Under the pieces are notes generated by a model. That model did not search any database. It was not told where the DNA came from and saw only the letters and a program-made list of their open reading frames with translations. 64,000 bases of DNA from NCBI GenBank assembly GCA_014804485.1, contig JAAUZT010000006.1:47232-111231 (forward strand). The letters run 5' to 3'. The DNA comes from Lachnospiraceae bacterium. Its GTDB lineage: Bacteria > Bacillota > Clostridia > Lachnospirales > Lachnospiraceae. Below are positions 1-7,552 of this stretch, piece after piece; positions within the stretch are counted from its first letter, which is position 1, and each line of letters begins with the position of its first letter. A program made the position numbers and the translations under genes.

Positions 1-770
1 ACCTGGTGCGCAGGGCAGGTTTTCGCAATGTCAATATTGATATCATGGCGGCGCTTCCGGGACAGAATACAGATTCCTATGAGCGGACGCTTCGGAAGGT
101 GACGGCGCTTGCGCCGGAGCATATATCGGCCTACAGCCTGATTCTGGAAGAGGGAACGCCTCTGTATGAGCGGCAGACGGAACACTCTTTTCCGACGGAA
201 GAAGAGGAACAGGAGATGGACCGGCTTACAAGACAGTATCTGGCTTCCTGTGGTTATCACAGATACGAGATTTCCAATTATGCCAAAGACGGTTATGAGT
301 GCAGGCATAACAAAGTATATTGGCAGCGGGGTAACTATGTGGGATTCGGACTGGGTGCCTCCGCTATGGTGCAGAACGTCAGATGGAGCAATCCGGATAC
401 GATGGAAAGCTATGCGATGTATGTGATGAGTGCAGAATCTAAGCATGGAGATGACGGGGCGGAATCCGGGCAGTTTATAGAGGTGAACGGACAGGGAGAG
501 CCGGAGGCCGGATATCTACCGCACAGACAGGTGTTGAGCCGGCAGGAGCAGATGGAGGAGTATATGTTTCTCGGACTGCGTATGGTCTGTGGTGTGAGCG
601 CGGCAAAGTTCGAGCATATATTCGGCAGTCCTATAGAGGAAGTATACGGCGAGACGATAGACCGTCTGCGGCGGCAGAGTCTTCTTGTGCGGGACGGGGA
701 CGGAATCAGACTGACGGAGCGCGGGCTGGATGTGAGTAATTATGCAATGTCGCAGTTTTTGTTTGACTAA
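1..770 (+). CDS. hemW: HemW-like radical SAM haem chaperone, 3' part
   Basis: The C-terminal ~255 residues of a HemW (HemN-like, formerly 'coproporphyrinogen III oxidase-like') protein; the gene enters from the left, so the radical-SAM CxxxCxxC motif is outside the window. The Met of the ORF track is an internal GTG; the frame is open to the edge. Visible family blocks are NIDIMAALPGQ (end of the SAM barrel), the YEISNYAK...RHNKVYW block and a C-terminal winged-helix-like HemN_C region ending in a long helix. The family binds haem and a 4Fe-4S cluster and is thought to deliver haem to target proteins in the cytoplasm. HemW usually lies near lepA/hrcA, so its position before sigK is local context only. 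Identification is firm; the exact biochemical role is from family knowledge. Confidence 0.9.
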   Translation, partial: LVRRAGFRNVNIDIMAALPGQNTDSYERTLRKVTALAPEHISAYSLILEEGTPLYERQTEHSFPTEEEEQEMDRLTRQYLASCGYHRYEISNYAKDGYECRHNKVYWQRGNYVGFGLGASAMVQNVRWSNPDTMESYAMYVMSAESKHGDDGAESGQFIEVNGQGEPEAGYLPHRQVLSRQEQMEEYMFLGLRMVCGVSAAKFEHIFGSPIEEVYGETIDRLRRQSLLVRDGDGIRLTERGLDVSNYAMSQFLFD

Positions 771-821
771 AGTTTATTTTCGCTTTTTTCAGACATTAGA
801 TGTCATTTTAAAGAATTTGTA

Positions 822-850
822 TTGTAATTTATACACTGTCTTTGTATAAT
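822..850 (+). promoter_or_regulatory. Sigma-A-like promoter of sigK
   Basis: TTGTAA at 822-827 and a perfect TATAAT at 845-850, separated by 17 bases. Transcription would begin near 857 and leave a leader of about 115 bases before sigK. In the classical model sigK is transcribed in the mother cell by SigE; this site looks like a vegetative promoter, which is notable. Read by eye only. Confidence 0.55.
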
Positions 851-860
851 ATTATTATGG

Positions 861-940
861 AAACCGCGAAGTCGTGCCCTTTATGGCTTGCCGGAAAACA
901 TATTTTCAGGTGGAAAGGCACTTAAGATGCCGCCGGGTCA
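861..940 (+). promoter_or_regulatory. Structured 5' leader of sigK (candidate cis-regulatory RNA)
   Basis: Between the promoter and the sigK start the transcript can form an extended hairpin. GTGCC(C)TTT at 874-882 pairs with AAAGGCAC at 914-921; inside it CC at 891-892 pairs with GG at 909-910, and GAAAA at 894-898 pairs with TTTTC at 903-907 around a four-base loop. A GC-rich GCCGCCGGG follows at 929-937. I do not recognise a known riboswitch class. It may be an unassigned regulatory RNA or a chance structure. Confidence 0.4.
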
Positions 941-973
941 TAGAATAGAGTAAATGGACTTTGGGGGCTTCTT

Positions 974-1609
974 TTGAAAACATTTAAGCAACCACTGACT
1001 GCGAAGGAAGAGGCCGTATACTTAAAGCTGTTGAAGACGGGGGAAGACGCAGATCGGGTGCGGGCTAAGGAAATTCTCATAGAACATAACCTGCGTCTGG
1101 TTGCACATATTGCCAAGAAATATCAGAATGTAGACGAAGAAATGGAAGACATGATCTCGATCGGGACGATCGGACTGATCAAAGCGATCGATTCTTTCGA
1201 TGCCGGTAAAGGTAAACTAAGCACCTATGCATCCCGATGTATCGACAATGAACTGCTGATGTTTCTGCGTGCAAAGAAGAAAACGTCCAGAGAAGTGTCT
1301 CTCTATGAGCCGATCGGTACGGATCGGGAAGGCAATGAGATCAATCTGCTTGACATTATAGAGCAGGATCAGATTGATGTGATCGACAGGATGGAGGCCG
1401 AGGATAAACTGAGCAGGCTTTCGGGACTGATTCATGAGAGGCTCAGTGACAGGGAAAGGGAGATCATAACACTGCGTTATGGTCTGACGAGTGAATACGA
1501 GGTGACCCAGAGAGAGATCGGACGCAAGCTGGGGATTTCCAGAAGCTATGTTTCGAGGATAGAGAAGAGGGCGCTTGAGAAACTCAGGGAGGCTTACGAG
1601 GCGTTGTAA
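974..1609 (+). CDS. sigK: RNA polymerase sporulation sigma factor SigK
   Basis: A 211-residue sigma-70 family factor: region 2 (EHNLRLVAHIAKKY, then ISIGTIGLIKAIDSFD and the aromatic-rich core-binding segment) and region 4 with a helix-turn-helix (REIGRKLGISRSYVSRIEKR). The closest family from memory is SigK, the late mother-cell sigma factor driving coat and cortex genes. The start is a TTG with GGGGG six bases upstream; no ATG or GTG lies in frame before the upstream stop at 941. The protein begins at the point matching mature SigK (KQPLTAKEEAVYL), so the membrane-associated pro-sequence of Bacillus pro-SigK is missing, as known in Clostridioides difficile. The gene is not interrupted by a skin element. 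The HD-GYP gene follows 31 bases downstream. Confidence 0.85.
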   Translation: MKTFKQPLTAKEEAVYLKLLKTGEDADRVRAKEILIEHNLRLVAHIAKKYQNVDEEMEDMISIGTIGLIKAIDSFDAGKGKLSTYASRCIDNELLMFLRAKKKTSREVSLYEPIGTDREGNEINLLDIIEQDQIDVIDRMEAEDKLSRLSGLIHERLSDREREIITLRYGLTSEYEVTQREIGRKLGISRSYVSRIEKRALEKLREAYEAL

Positions 1610-1640
1610 GTTGTGTAAGGGCTAAGGAGGAAACGGAAGT

Positions 1641-2768
1641 ATGCTTTTTGTAAAAAAGGATGATTTGAAGGTAGGAATGCGGCTGGCACGTCCTATTTAC
1701 AATAAAGACGGTGTTCTGTTATATGAACGCAATTCCAAGCTGACTATGCAGGGTATTGTGAGTATTAAAAATTTCGGACTGATCGGAATCTTCGTGCTGG
1801 AGCCGGCAGAGCCTGTTCCGCCCATGACGCAGGCAGATATTGATTTTGAACGTTTTCAGACGATGAGTGTCTTCTCTATCAGGGAAGAGCTGGAGAAGAT
1901 TCTGCAGACGAGACGACTGTACAAGATGCCTACGATCGCTGCTAATATCATCAAAAGTTACGGACATTTGGATAAGAAACTTAATTTCGTACAGAATCTG
2001 CGCAGCAAGGAGGACTATATCTATAAGCACTCCCTGAATGTAGCGATTCTGTGCGCTATGGTAACACATGTTATGAATCTGAGGCTGGATGAGCAGGTAG
2101 AGACCGTGCAGGCGGCTATCATCCATGATATCGGTAAGCTGACAGTACCGAAGAATATTTCCGGTAAGGATAATCTGACCGATGAGGAGCAGGAGTTTGT
2201 TCGGAACGCAGAGCTGCAGGGACACAACCTGATCGATATCGTGTTTTCCTCGAGCCCTAATGTCAAGAGGATCTGTGCGCAGGCGCAGAGGCTGCTGGCG
2301 AGTCTTGACATGCAGGGGGACATTTCATCCATGAAGATGGTCAACGGCGCTAAGGTGCTGGCGGTCATGGAGACTTTTGACACAATGACGGCGATGCAGG
2401 TGGAGAAGGAACCGGAATCTGAAGTGGCGGCTCTTAAGCATCTGCTTGATAATCCGCAGATATATGACCGCGATGTGGTGAATGGACTGATCCGGTCTAT
2501 CAGCATTCTGGGACCCGGCACCAGCGTGGAGCTCAATACCGGAGACAAGGCGCTCGTTCTGGCGGACAATGCGCAGAACATACTGGAGCCGATGATCCTG
2601 ATGTTCGGCGATAACAGTATCGTGGACTTAAGTGACAGAGAGAGGTTCGGAGATCTGGAGATCAAGGATATCATGAAGACCATGGATAACCGCCACGTGA
2701 TGGACATGGATCTGTTAAAAAAGCAGGGGATCAAGGTTGAGGAACCTGAGTATGTGACAGTACCGTAA
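1641..2768 (+). CDS. HD-GYP-like domain protein, GYP motif degenerate
   Basis: A 375-residue cytoplasmic protein with an N-terminal ~60-residue beta-rich module (LKVGMRLARPIYNKDG), common at the front of HD-GYP proteins, followed by an HD-type helical domain. HD-GYP phosphodiesterases hydrolyse cyclic di-GMP. Seen here are H130 (YKHSLNVA), the HD pair H162-D163 (IIHDIGK) and a His near residue 195. The HHExxDGxGYP signature is absent: the region reads as ICAQAQRLLASLD, and the later DxxTxxRPY motif is reduced to TFDTMTAM. It may therefore be a c-di-GMP receptor, a scaffold or an enzyme of another specificity. A good GGAGG site precedes the ATG. Its place between sigK and pilT suggests co-transcription and a role in surface behaviour or development, which is inference. 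Confidence 0.75.
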   Translation: MLFVKKDDLKVGMRLARPIYNKDGVLLYERNSKLTMQGIVSIKNFGLIGIFVLEPAEPVPPMTQADIDFERFQTMSVFSIREELEKILQTRRLYKMPTIAANIIKSYGHLDKKLNFVQNLRSKEDYIYKHSLNVAILCAMVTHVMNLRLDEQVETVQAAIIHDIGKLTVPKNISGKDNLTDEEQEFVRNAELQGHNLIDIVFSSSPNVKRICAQAQRLLASLDMQGDISSMKMVNGAKVLAVMETFDTMTAMQVEKEPESEVAALKHLLDNPQIYDRDVVNGLIRSISILGPGTSVELNTGDKALVLADNAQNILEPMILMFGDNSIVDLSDRERFGDLEIKDIMKTMDNRHVMDMDLLKKQGIKVEEPEYVTVP

Positions 2769-2859
2769 CGGGTGTAATATAAACTGCCGTACCACGGCGG
2801 GACAGAGAATGGGAGAAATACATTCCATACTACAATACAAGAAGAGGTGGGACAGAGAA

Positions 2860-3915
2860 ATGCCGACAATAGAAGAGATTATGAGAGTAGCCTGTGATGC
2901 GAAGGCATCCGATGTGCATGTTACGGTGGGTATACCGCCTAAGATGCGCGTAAACGGTAATCTGGTTACCATGAATTTTCCGAGGATGATGCCTGCGGAT
3001 ACGTTGACGCTTGCCTATTCCATGATGAACGATGTCCAGCGGGAGAAGTTTGATGAACGGGGCGAGTATGATATGTCTTTTTCCATACCGGAACTGGGCA
3101 GATATCGTGTTAATGTGTATAAGCAGAGAGGCTCGGCGGCTATGGCGCTTCGTTTGGTTGGTACGCAGGTGCCTTCGCCGGAAGTGTTGGGGGTGCCGGA
3201 GTCTGTTGTCAATCTGTATGAGCGTAAGAGAGGACTGATTCTGGTAACAGGTCCTACGGGAAGCGGTAAATCTACGACATTGGCGGCAATCATAGATAAG
3301 ATCAACAATAAGAGAGATGCCCATGTAATCACACTGGAGGACCCGATCGAGTATCTGCATCAGCATAAGATGGCTATGGTCAACCAGAGAGAGATCGGAC
3401 TGGATTCCCAGAGCTATGCCAATGCGCTCAGAGCGGCGCTGCGTGAGGATCCCGATGTAATCCTCGTAGGAGAGATGCGTGACTTCGAGACCATCAGCGT
3501 AGCAATCACGGCAGCTGAGACAGGCCACCTTGTGCTGTCCACGTTGCATACCATCGGTGCGGCGAGTACAGTTGACCGTGTTATTGACGTATTCCCGCCC
3601 CATCAGCAGCAGCAGATCCGGGTACAGTTTGCCAACGTGCTGGAAGCAATTATTTCCCAGCAGTTGATTCCTACGTTGGACGGGCATGGGCGTGTAGCGG
3701 CTTTTGAGGTACTTCACGCAAATCATGCGGTAAGGAATCTGATCCGTGAAGGCAAGTCCCATCAGCTTGTTTCTACTATGCAGACGAATCGTAAGATGGG
3801 TATGATGACGATGGATGAGGCGATCATGCAGCTTTATTATGAAGGAAGGATCGATAGAGAGATGGCAATTCAGTTTGCGCAGGATCCTGACGGTATGCAG
3901 AATAAGCTTATGTAA
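2860..3915 (+). CDS. pilT: Type IV pilus retraction ATPase PilT
   Basis: A 351-residue hexameric secretion-type ATPase of the PilT family that depolymerises type IV pili at the inner face of the membrane. Visible are the N-terminal PAS-like domain (ASDVHVTVGIPP), Walker A GPTGSGKST near residue 131, the Asp box (LEDPIEYLH), Walker B (VILVGEMRD) and the His box (AETGHLVLSTLHT). The ORF track extends 17 codons upstream, but the ATG at 2860 has GAGGTGG nine bases before it and gives the standard family N-terminus MPTIEE. The rest of the pilus operon begins about 7 kb downstream. The length is typical of the family. A Rho-independent terminator follows. Confidence 0.93.
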   Translation: MPTIEEIMRVACDAKASDVHVTVGIPPKMRVNGNLVTMNFPRMMPADTLTLAYSMMNDVQREKFDERGEYDMSFSIPELGRYRVNVYKQRGSAAMALRLVGTQVPSPEVLGVPESVVNLYERKRGLILVTGPTGSGKSTTLAAIIDKINNKRDAHVITLEDPIEYLHQHKMAMVNQREIGLDSQSYANALRAALREDPDVILVGEMRDFETISVAITAAETGHLVLSTLHTIGAASTVDRVIDVFPPHQQQQIRVQFANVLEAIISQQLIPTLDGHGRVAAFEVLHANHAVRNLIREGKSHQLVSTMQTNRKMGMMTMDEAIMQLYYEGRIDREMAIQFAQDPDGMQNKLM

Positions 3916-3962
3916 TTAAATAATTGGTGTTACATAATTAAAATATGCGGAATATCAGACAG

Positions 3963-3992
3963 AGGGCTTGACAAGTGGGTCAAGTCCTTTTA
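3963..3992 (+). terminator. Rho-independent terminator after pilT
   Basis: AGGGCTTGAC at 3963-3972 pairs with GTCAAGTCCT at 3979-3988 (10 pairs, one G-U) around a six-base loop, followed by TTT. It ends the sigK/HD-GYP/pilT transcript before comM. Confidence 0.75.
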
Positions 3993-4130
3993 TGATGGAA
4001 AAAATATCTGTAATTCTGATCGTATCAGCAGTAGGCAGTTTTATGCCGGTCTGCGGATATTCTATTGATTCAGGCGTATCGCCGCATGATTTCAGAGACA
4101 GAGATTATGAATTGTGAAGGAGGTATTATT

Positions 4131-5723
4131 TTGTTCAGTACAATTACATCAGGGACACTTTATGGCATTCGCAGCTGCCTGATTCAGGTGGAAGTGGATG
4201 TCTCGCAGGGACTTCCGTGTTTCCAGATCGTAGGTCTGCCGGGATCGGAGGTGCGGGAAGCCAGAGAAAGAGTCAAGGTTGCGCTTAAGAATGTGGGAGT
4301 CGAGCTGCCACCTGTCAGTATTAATGTGAATCTTTCTCCGGCGGATATCCCTAAGAGCGGCACTATGTTTGATCTGCCGGTGGCGGTAGGCATCATGACG
4401 GCATTGTCCAAGATTCCGGCGAAAGCTGCTGCGGATACGCTTCTGATCGGGGAGCTGGGGCTTTCCGGAGAGGTTAAACCCGTGAAAGGTGTGCTCCCGA
4501 TTGTGCGGGAGGCGGCGCGCAGGAGAATCAGGAGGTGTATCCTGCCGGAGGAAAATCTGTGGGAAGGCTCTCTCGTAGAGCAGGTGGAAAGCGTTGGGGT
4601 GTCGGATATGCGGCAGGCTATAGAGACACTGACCGGCGTAAGACAGACGGCAGCGTGTAGGAGGGCGGAAGGTAATGCGGAACAAGGGGAAAACGGCGTG
4701 CAGATACGTGGAGTCCATGACGATGTGTCACAACCGGGGCCAGCATACAGCGTATCAGAACATGACGGAAGAGAAGACTTCGCGGATATCAGCGGGCAGG
4801 AAAGCTTGAAAAGAGCGGCGGAAGTGGCGGCGGCTGGGTTTCACCATCTGCTGATCGTGGGACCGCCGGGAGCGGGTAAGACGATGCTGGCTTGTCGGAT
4901 TCCCACGATCCTGCCGCCACTGTCAGCGGAAGAGAGTCTGGAGGTGTCCTCCATCTACAGTATTTCCGGCCTGCTGCGGTCTGAGGCGGGGCTTAAGAAA
5001 GAACGTCCGTTTCTGAATCCCCATCACACGATTACCGGGCAGGCACTTGTGGGCGGCGGACGGATCCCGACACCCGGAATTATCAGTCTTGCACATAGAG
5101 GTGTGCTTTTTCTGGATGAACTGCCGGAATTCAAGAGGGAGACACTGGATATTCTCAGACAGCCCCTGGAGGATCGGAAAGTGCAGATCGCCAGAACCTG
5201 CGGGACTTATGTTTATCCTGCCGATTTTATGCTGGTGGGAGCCATGAACCCCTGTCCTTGCGGATATTACCCTGATATGGGGCGATGTCGGTGCACACCT
5301 TCCGAGGTCAGACGCTATCTGCGGCGGGTGTCGGGACCTGTTTTAGACCGGATGGATATCTGCGTGCAGGCACAGCCGGTAGAATTTCATCATATCGCAG
5401 AGCCGGCGGCGGGAGAGAACAGCGACCGGATCAGAGCCCGCGTTATGCGTGCCAGGACAATACAGGCAGAGCGGTTTCAAGATACCGGTTTGCGCTTTAA
5501 CTCGGACATGAAGGCAGGAGATGTGGAACGGTACTGCAAGCTGGGTGGAAAAGAGCAGAGATTTATGGAGCAGATGTTTGCAGCCATGCAGTTGTCTGCA
5601 AGAGGGTATCATAAGATTCTGAAAGTGGCGCGTACCATAGCGGATCTGGCAGGCTGTGAGCGGATCGGCGAGGAACATCTGGCGGAAGCGGTCTGCTACA
5701 GACAGACGGAGGTGCTGCAATGA
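4131..5723 (+). CDS. comM: ComM/YifB family AAA+ ATPase (Mg-chelatase-like)
   Basis: A 530-residue protein of the YifB/ComM family. In Gram-negative bacteria ComM is a hexameric helicase that drives branch migration when transformed DNA integrates. Domains in order: an N-terminal Lon-protease-like fold (GLPCFQIVGLPGSEVREARERV), an AAA+ Mg-chelatase domain with Walker A GPPGAGKTM and Walker B VLFLDELPEF, the cysteine segment NPCPCGYYPD typical of the family, and a C-terminal helical domain. The start is a TTG at 4131 with a perfect AAGGAGGT six bases upstream; the longer ATG start of the ORF track has no such site. The stop overlaps dprA by four bases (ATGA), so the two are translationally coupled. 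Pairing with dprA fits a DNA-processing role. Confidence 0.9.
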   Translation: MFSTITSGTLYGIRSCLIQVEVDVSQGLPCFQIVGLPGSEVREARERVKVALKNVGVELPPVSINVNLSPADIPKSGTMFDLPVAVGIMTALSKIPAKAAADTLLIGELGLSGEVKPVKGVLPIVREAARRRIRRCILPEENLWEGSLVEQVESVGVSDMRQAIETLTGVRQTAACRRAEGNAEQGENGVQIRGVHDDVSQPGPAYSVSEHDGREDFADISGQESLKRAAEVAAAGFHHLLIVGPPGAGKTMLACRIPTILPPLSAEESLEVSSIYSISGLLRSEAGLKKERPFLNPHHTITGQALVGGGRIPTPGIISLAHRGVLFLDELPEFKRETLDILRQPLEDRKVQIARTCGTYVYPADFMLVGAMNPCPCGYYPDMGRCRCTPSEVRRYLRRVSGPVLDRMDICVQAQPVEFHHIAEPAAGENSDRIRARVMRARTIQAERFQDTGLRFNSDMKAGDVERYCKLGGKEQRFMEQMFAAMQLSARGYHKILKVARTIADLAGCERIGEEHLAEAVCYRQTEVLQ

Positions 5724-6838
5724 CAGAGCGGGAGAAAGCGTATATGCACTGGCTGTATCAGGCAGTGGGCATGGGAAACAGAGGGACACTTAAACGGCTT
5801 AAGCAGATCGGCACGCCGGAGGAGATCTACGGGCTTGCGAAACAGGGTCGGCTGGCGGAGAAGCTGAGCGAAAGATACCGGAATAAGGCGGAACAGATCA
5901 CCGCCTGTGCGGCAGCGTATGACGTGATGGCGGAGTATGAGAAGTTGGTTGGGGCAGGAATCTCTTTTGTTACCGGAGAAGAGCCGTCCTATCCGAAACG
6001 GCTTGCAATGATCACCGATGCGCCTTGGGCTCTGTATTATGTGGGGAAACTTCCGGACAATGAGAAACCGGCGATCGCCATTATAGGAGCTAGAAACTGT
6101 TCGGAATACGGGCGGGGTATGGCAAGGCAGTTCGGTGAGGCGCTGGCTGCGGCGGGCGTGCAAATCGTAAGCGGTATGGCGAGGGGGATCGATGGAATCG
6201 GTCAGCAGGCAGCACTGCGGACAGGCGGTTACTCGCTGGGCGTGCTGGGGTGCGGTGTGGATATCTGTTACCCACCGGATAACAGAGCGTTATATGAGGC
6301 ACTGATCGCTTCGGGTGGTATCTGCTCCGAATATCCGCCGGGGACGACGCCGAGGGCGGTGCTTTTCCCGCCCAGAAACCGCATTATCAGCGGCTTGTGT
6401 GATGCTGTGCTGGTAATTGAGGCGAAGGAGCGCAGTGGGACGCTGATCACGGTGGATATGGCATTGGAGCAGGGGCGCGAAGTGTATGCCCTGCCGGGCA
6501 GGGCAACGGATCTTCTGAGTCTGGGCTGCAACAGACTGATCAGACAGGGCGCGGCGCTGGTGATGTCTCCACAGGAGATGCTGCAGGAGCTGGGAGTATC
6601 GTGCGGAGACACGGAAGTATACAGACAACAGGTGTTATTTAAACCAGAGGGCATATCGGGGCGGCTGCTTGAGCTGCTGGATTATCAGCCGAAGTCCATG
6701 GAGCAGATACGGCAGGAGTACGCGGCGCTGTACGGCGCAGGGATGTCCGTTCCGGAATTGTGCAGGGAGCTGCTGGGGCTGTGTACCGGCGGATATGCCG
6801 GCAGGGTCGGCGGGAATTATTATGTGAAAAAGATGTAA
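5720..6838 (+). CDS. dprA: DNA processing protein DprA (Smf)
   Basis: A 372-residue DprA. The family binds incoming single-stranded DNA in the cytoplasm and loads RecA during natural transformation. It has a helical SAM-like N-terminus, the Rossmann-type core (IAIIGARNCSEYGR, VSGMARGIDG, GVDICYPPDN, FPPRNRIISGLCD, AKERSGTLITVDMALEQGREVYALPG) and a C-terminal winged-helix region, as in full-length homologues. The ATG overlaps the comM stop. In many Firmicutes topA follows directly; here topA is about 24 kb further on, so the conserved neighbourhood has been split. Nothing in the sequence suggests inactivation. Confidence 0.95.
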   Translation: MTEREKAYMHWLYQAVGMGNRGTLKRLKQIGTPEEIYGLAKQGRLAEKLSERYRNKAEQITACAAAYDVMAEYEKLVGAGISFVTGEEPSYPKRLAMITDAPWALYYVGKLPDNEKPAIAIIGARNCSEYGRGMARQFGEALAAAGVQIVSGMARGIDGIGQQAALRTGGYSLGVLGCGVDICYPPDNRALYEALIASGGICSEYPPGTTPRAVLFPPRNRIISGLCDAVLVIEAKERSGTLITVDMALEQGREVYALPGRATDLLSLGCNRLIRQGAALVMSPQEMLQELGVSCGDTEVYRQQVLFKPEGISGRLLELLDYQPKSMEQIRQEYAALYGAGMSVPELCRELLGLCTGGYAGRVGGNYYVKKM

Positions 6839-7015
6839 CGCAGACATCATGAAATCGAAATGCGCAAAACGAAAGAGTGTCTGGGGATTATTGCATGCTC
6901 ACAGCCTTAGAAGCAAAATAATGCAGAATACAAGGACAGAAAAAGGCAGCCGATTGTGGACGGGCCGTGAACCGATTCGGATTTGCAGGCACAGATACAG
7001 AGAGAAAATAAAGCA

Positions 7016-7054
7016 GACAGGGAACCCATTATAGGCTCCCTGTCGATGGTTTTT
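7016..7054. terminator. Hairpin with flanking T-runs, possibly bidirectional terminator
   Basis: GACAGGGAaCC at 7016-7026 pairs with GGcTCCCTGTC at 7034-7044, with one A/C mismatch and a seven-base loop. On the + strand TTTTT follows at 7050-7054; on the - strand a T-rich stretch follows below 7016. It sits between the ends of dprA (+) and the broken nuclease gene (-). The 170 bases between dprA and this hairpin hold no convincing gene. Confidence 0.5.
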
Positions 7055-7072
7055 ATATCGTTTGATCGGCTT

Positions 7073-7359
7073 TTAGTTTTTCACTTCATCAAGAGATAAT
7101 CCCGATATGTTTGCAATTTTGTCCAAGGCATATTTCCCCGCTGCCAACATACGAAGCGCAGCTTCTTTCATCCCTTCTTTTATCCCCTGCTTTAAGGATT
7201 CGTTTCTCATATCTTCCATCACTTTACACATTTCTTGCACTTCCTTCGGATTTTCTTTTAGATATCTTGTCGCATAAAATCATCATCTATTGGGCGCAAA
7301 CCTCTCAAACGTTGTAAATCTTCCTGATGTTGCTGCTCTGACGCTGTCAATTTTTCCAT
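7073..7359 (-). pseudogene. Broken Rpn-family (PD-(D/E)XK) nuclease/transposase remnant
   Basis: Too broken for the ORF track. On the minus strand an ATG at 7359 opens MEKLTASEQQHQEDLQRLRG and LRPIDDDFMRQDI, then stops. The next frame continues as RYLKENPKEVQEMCKVME, then GIKEGMKEAALRMLAAGKY, and ends IANISGLSLDEVKN with a stop at 7073. The first part matches, from memory, the N-terminus of Rpn-family recombination-promoting nucleases ('RPIDDDFM'), and the second matches their C-terminal helices. About 200 residues with the catalytic core are missing and the two ends are joined out of frame, so this is an internal-deletion relic of a mobile gene. It is probably non-functional. Confidence 0.7.
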
Positions 7360-7473
7360 CTTCTGGATAAAAGTAACTATAACGGTTAAAATCCGATGGG
7401 ACGGACAAGACCGTGGAAAGACTGATTTTAGATTAAAAAATATTAAAATCTCATTTTAATGAAGATTCAACTA

Positions 7474-7487
7474 CGAATGTATGTTCT
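7474..7487. promoter_or_regulatory. LexA (SOS) box-like palindrome upstream of the DUF3800 gene
   Basis: CGAATGTATGTTCT matches the Gram-positive LexA/DinR consensus CGAACRNRYGTTY at all defined positions but one (T for C). It lies about 65 bases before the DUF3800 start, just upstream of AT-rich promoter-like sequence. A second, better box lies at the end of the same gene. Confidence 0.45.
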
Positions 7488-7503
7488 GATAGTATTATGT
7501 TGA

Positions 7504-7531
7504 TTGTTGGTATATAATAAAACATTATAAT
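7504..7531 (+). promoter_or_regulatory. Possible promoter of the DUF3800 gene
   Basis: TTGTTG at 7504-7509 and TATAAT at 7526-7531 with 16 bases between. A second TATAAT at 7513-7518 is an alternative -10 but lacks a clear -35. The region is very AT-rich, so chance matches are likely. Confidence 0.3.
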
Positions 7532-7552
7532 ACTAATAGGTGGAACGCAAAA

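Noticed and set aside
871-940. ZTP (pfl) riboswitch-like words GTCGTG and CCGCCGGGTCA before sigK
   Set aside because: The pairing partner of the first helix and the spacing of the ZTP core are missing, and sigK is not a known member of that regulon.
2021-2869. 282-residue minus-strand reading frame opposite the HD-GYP gene
   Set aside because: Ser/Ile/Leu-rich shadow without a ribosome binding site; the + strand gene is clearly real.
6849-7034. 61-residue reading frame after dprA
   Set aside because: No ribosome binding site, no recognisable domain, composition like non-coding sequence.
7111-7317. 68-residue + strand reading frame
   Set aside because: It is the antisense shadow of the broken Rpn-family gene on the minus strand.
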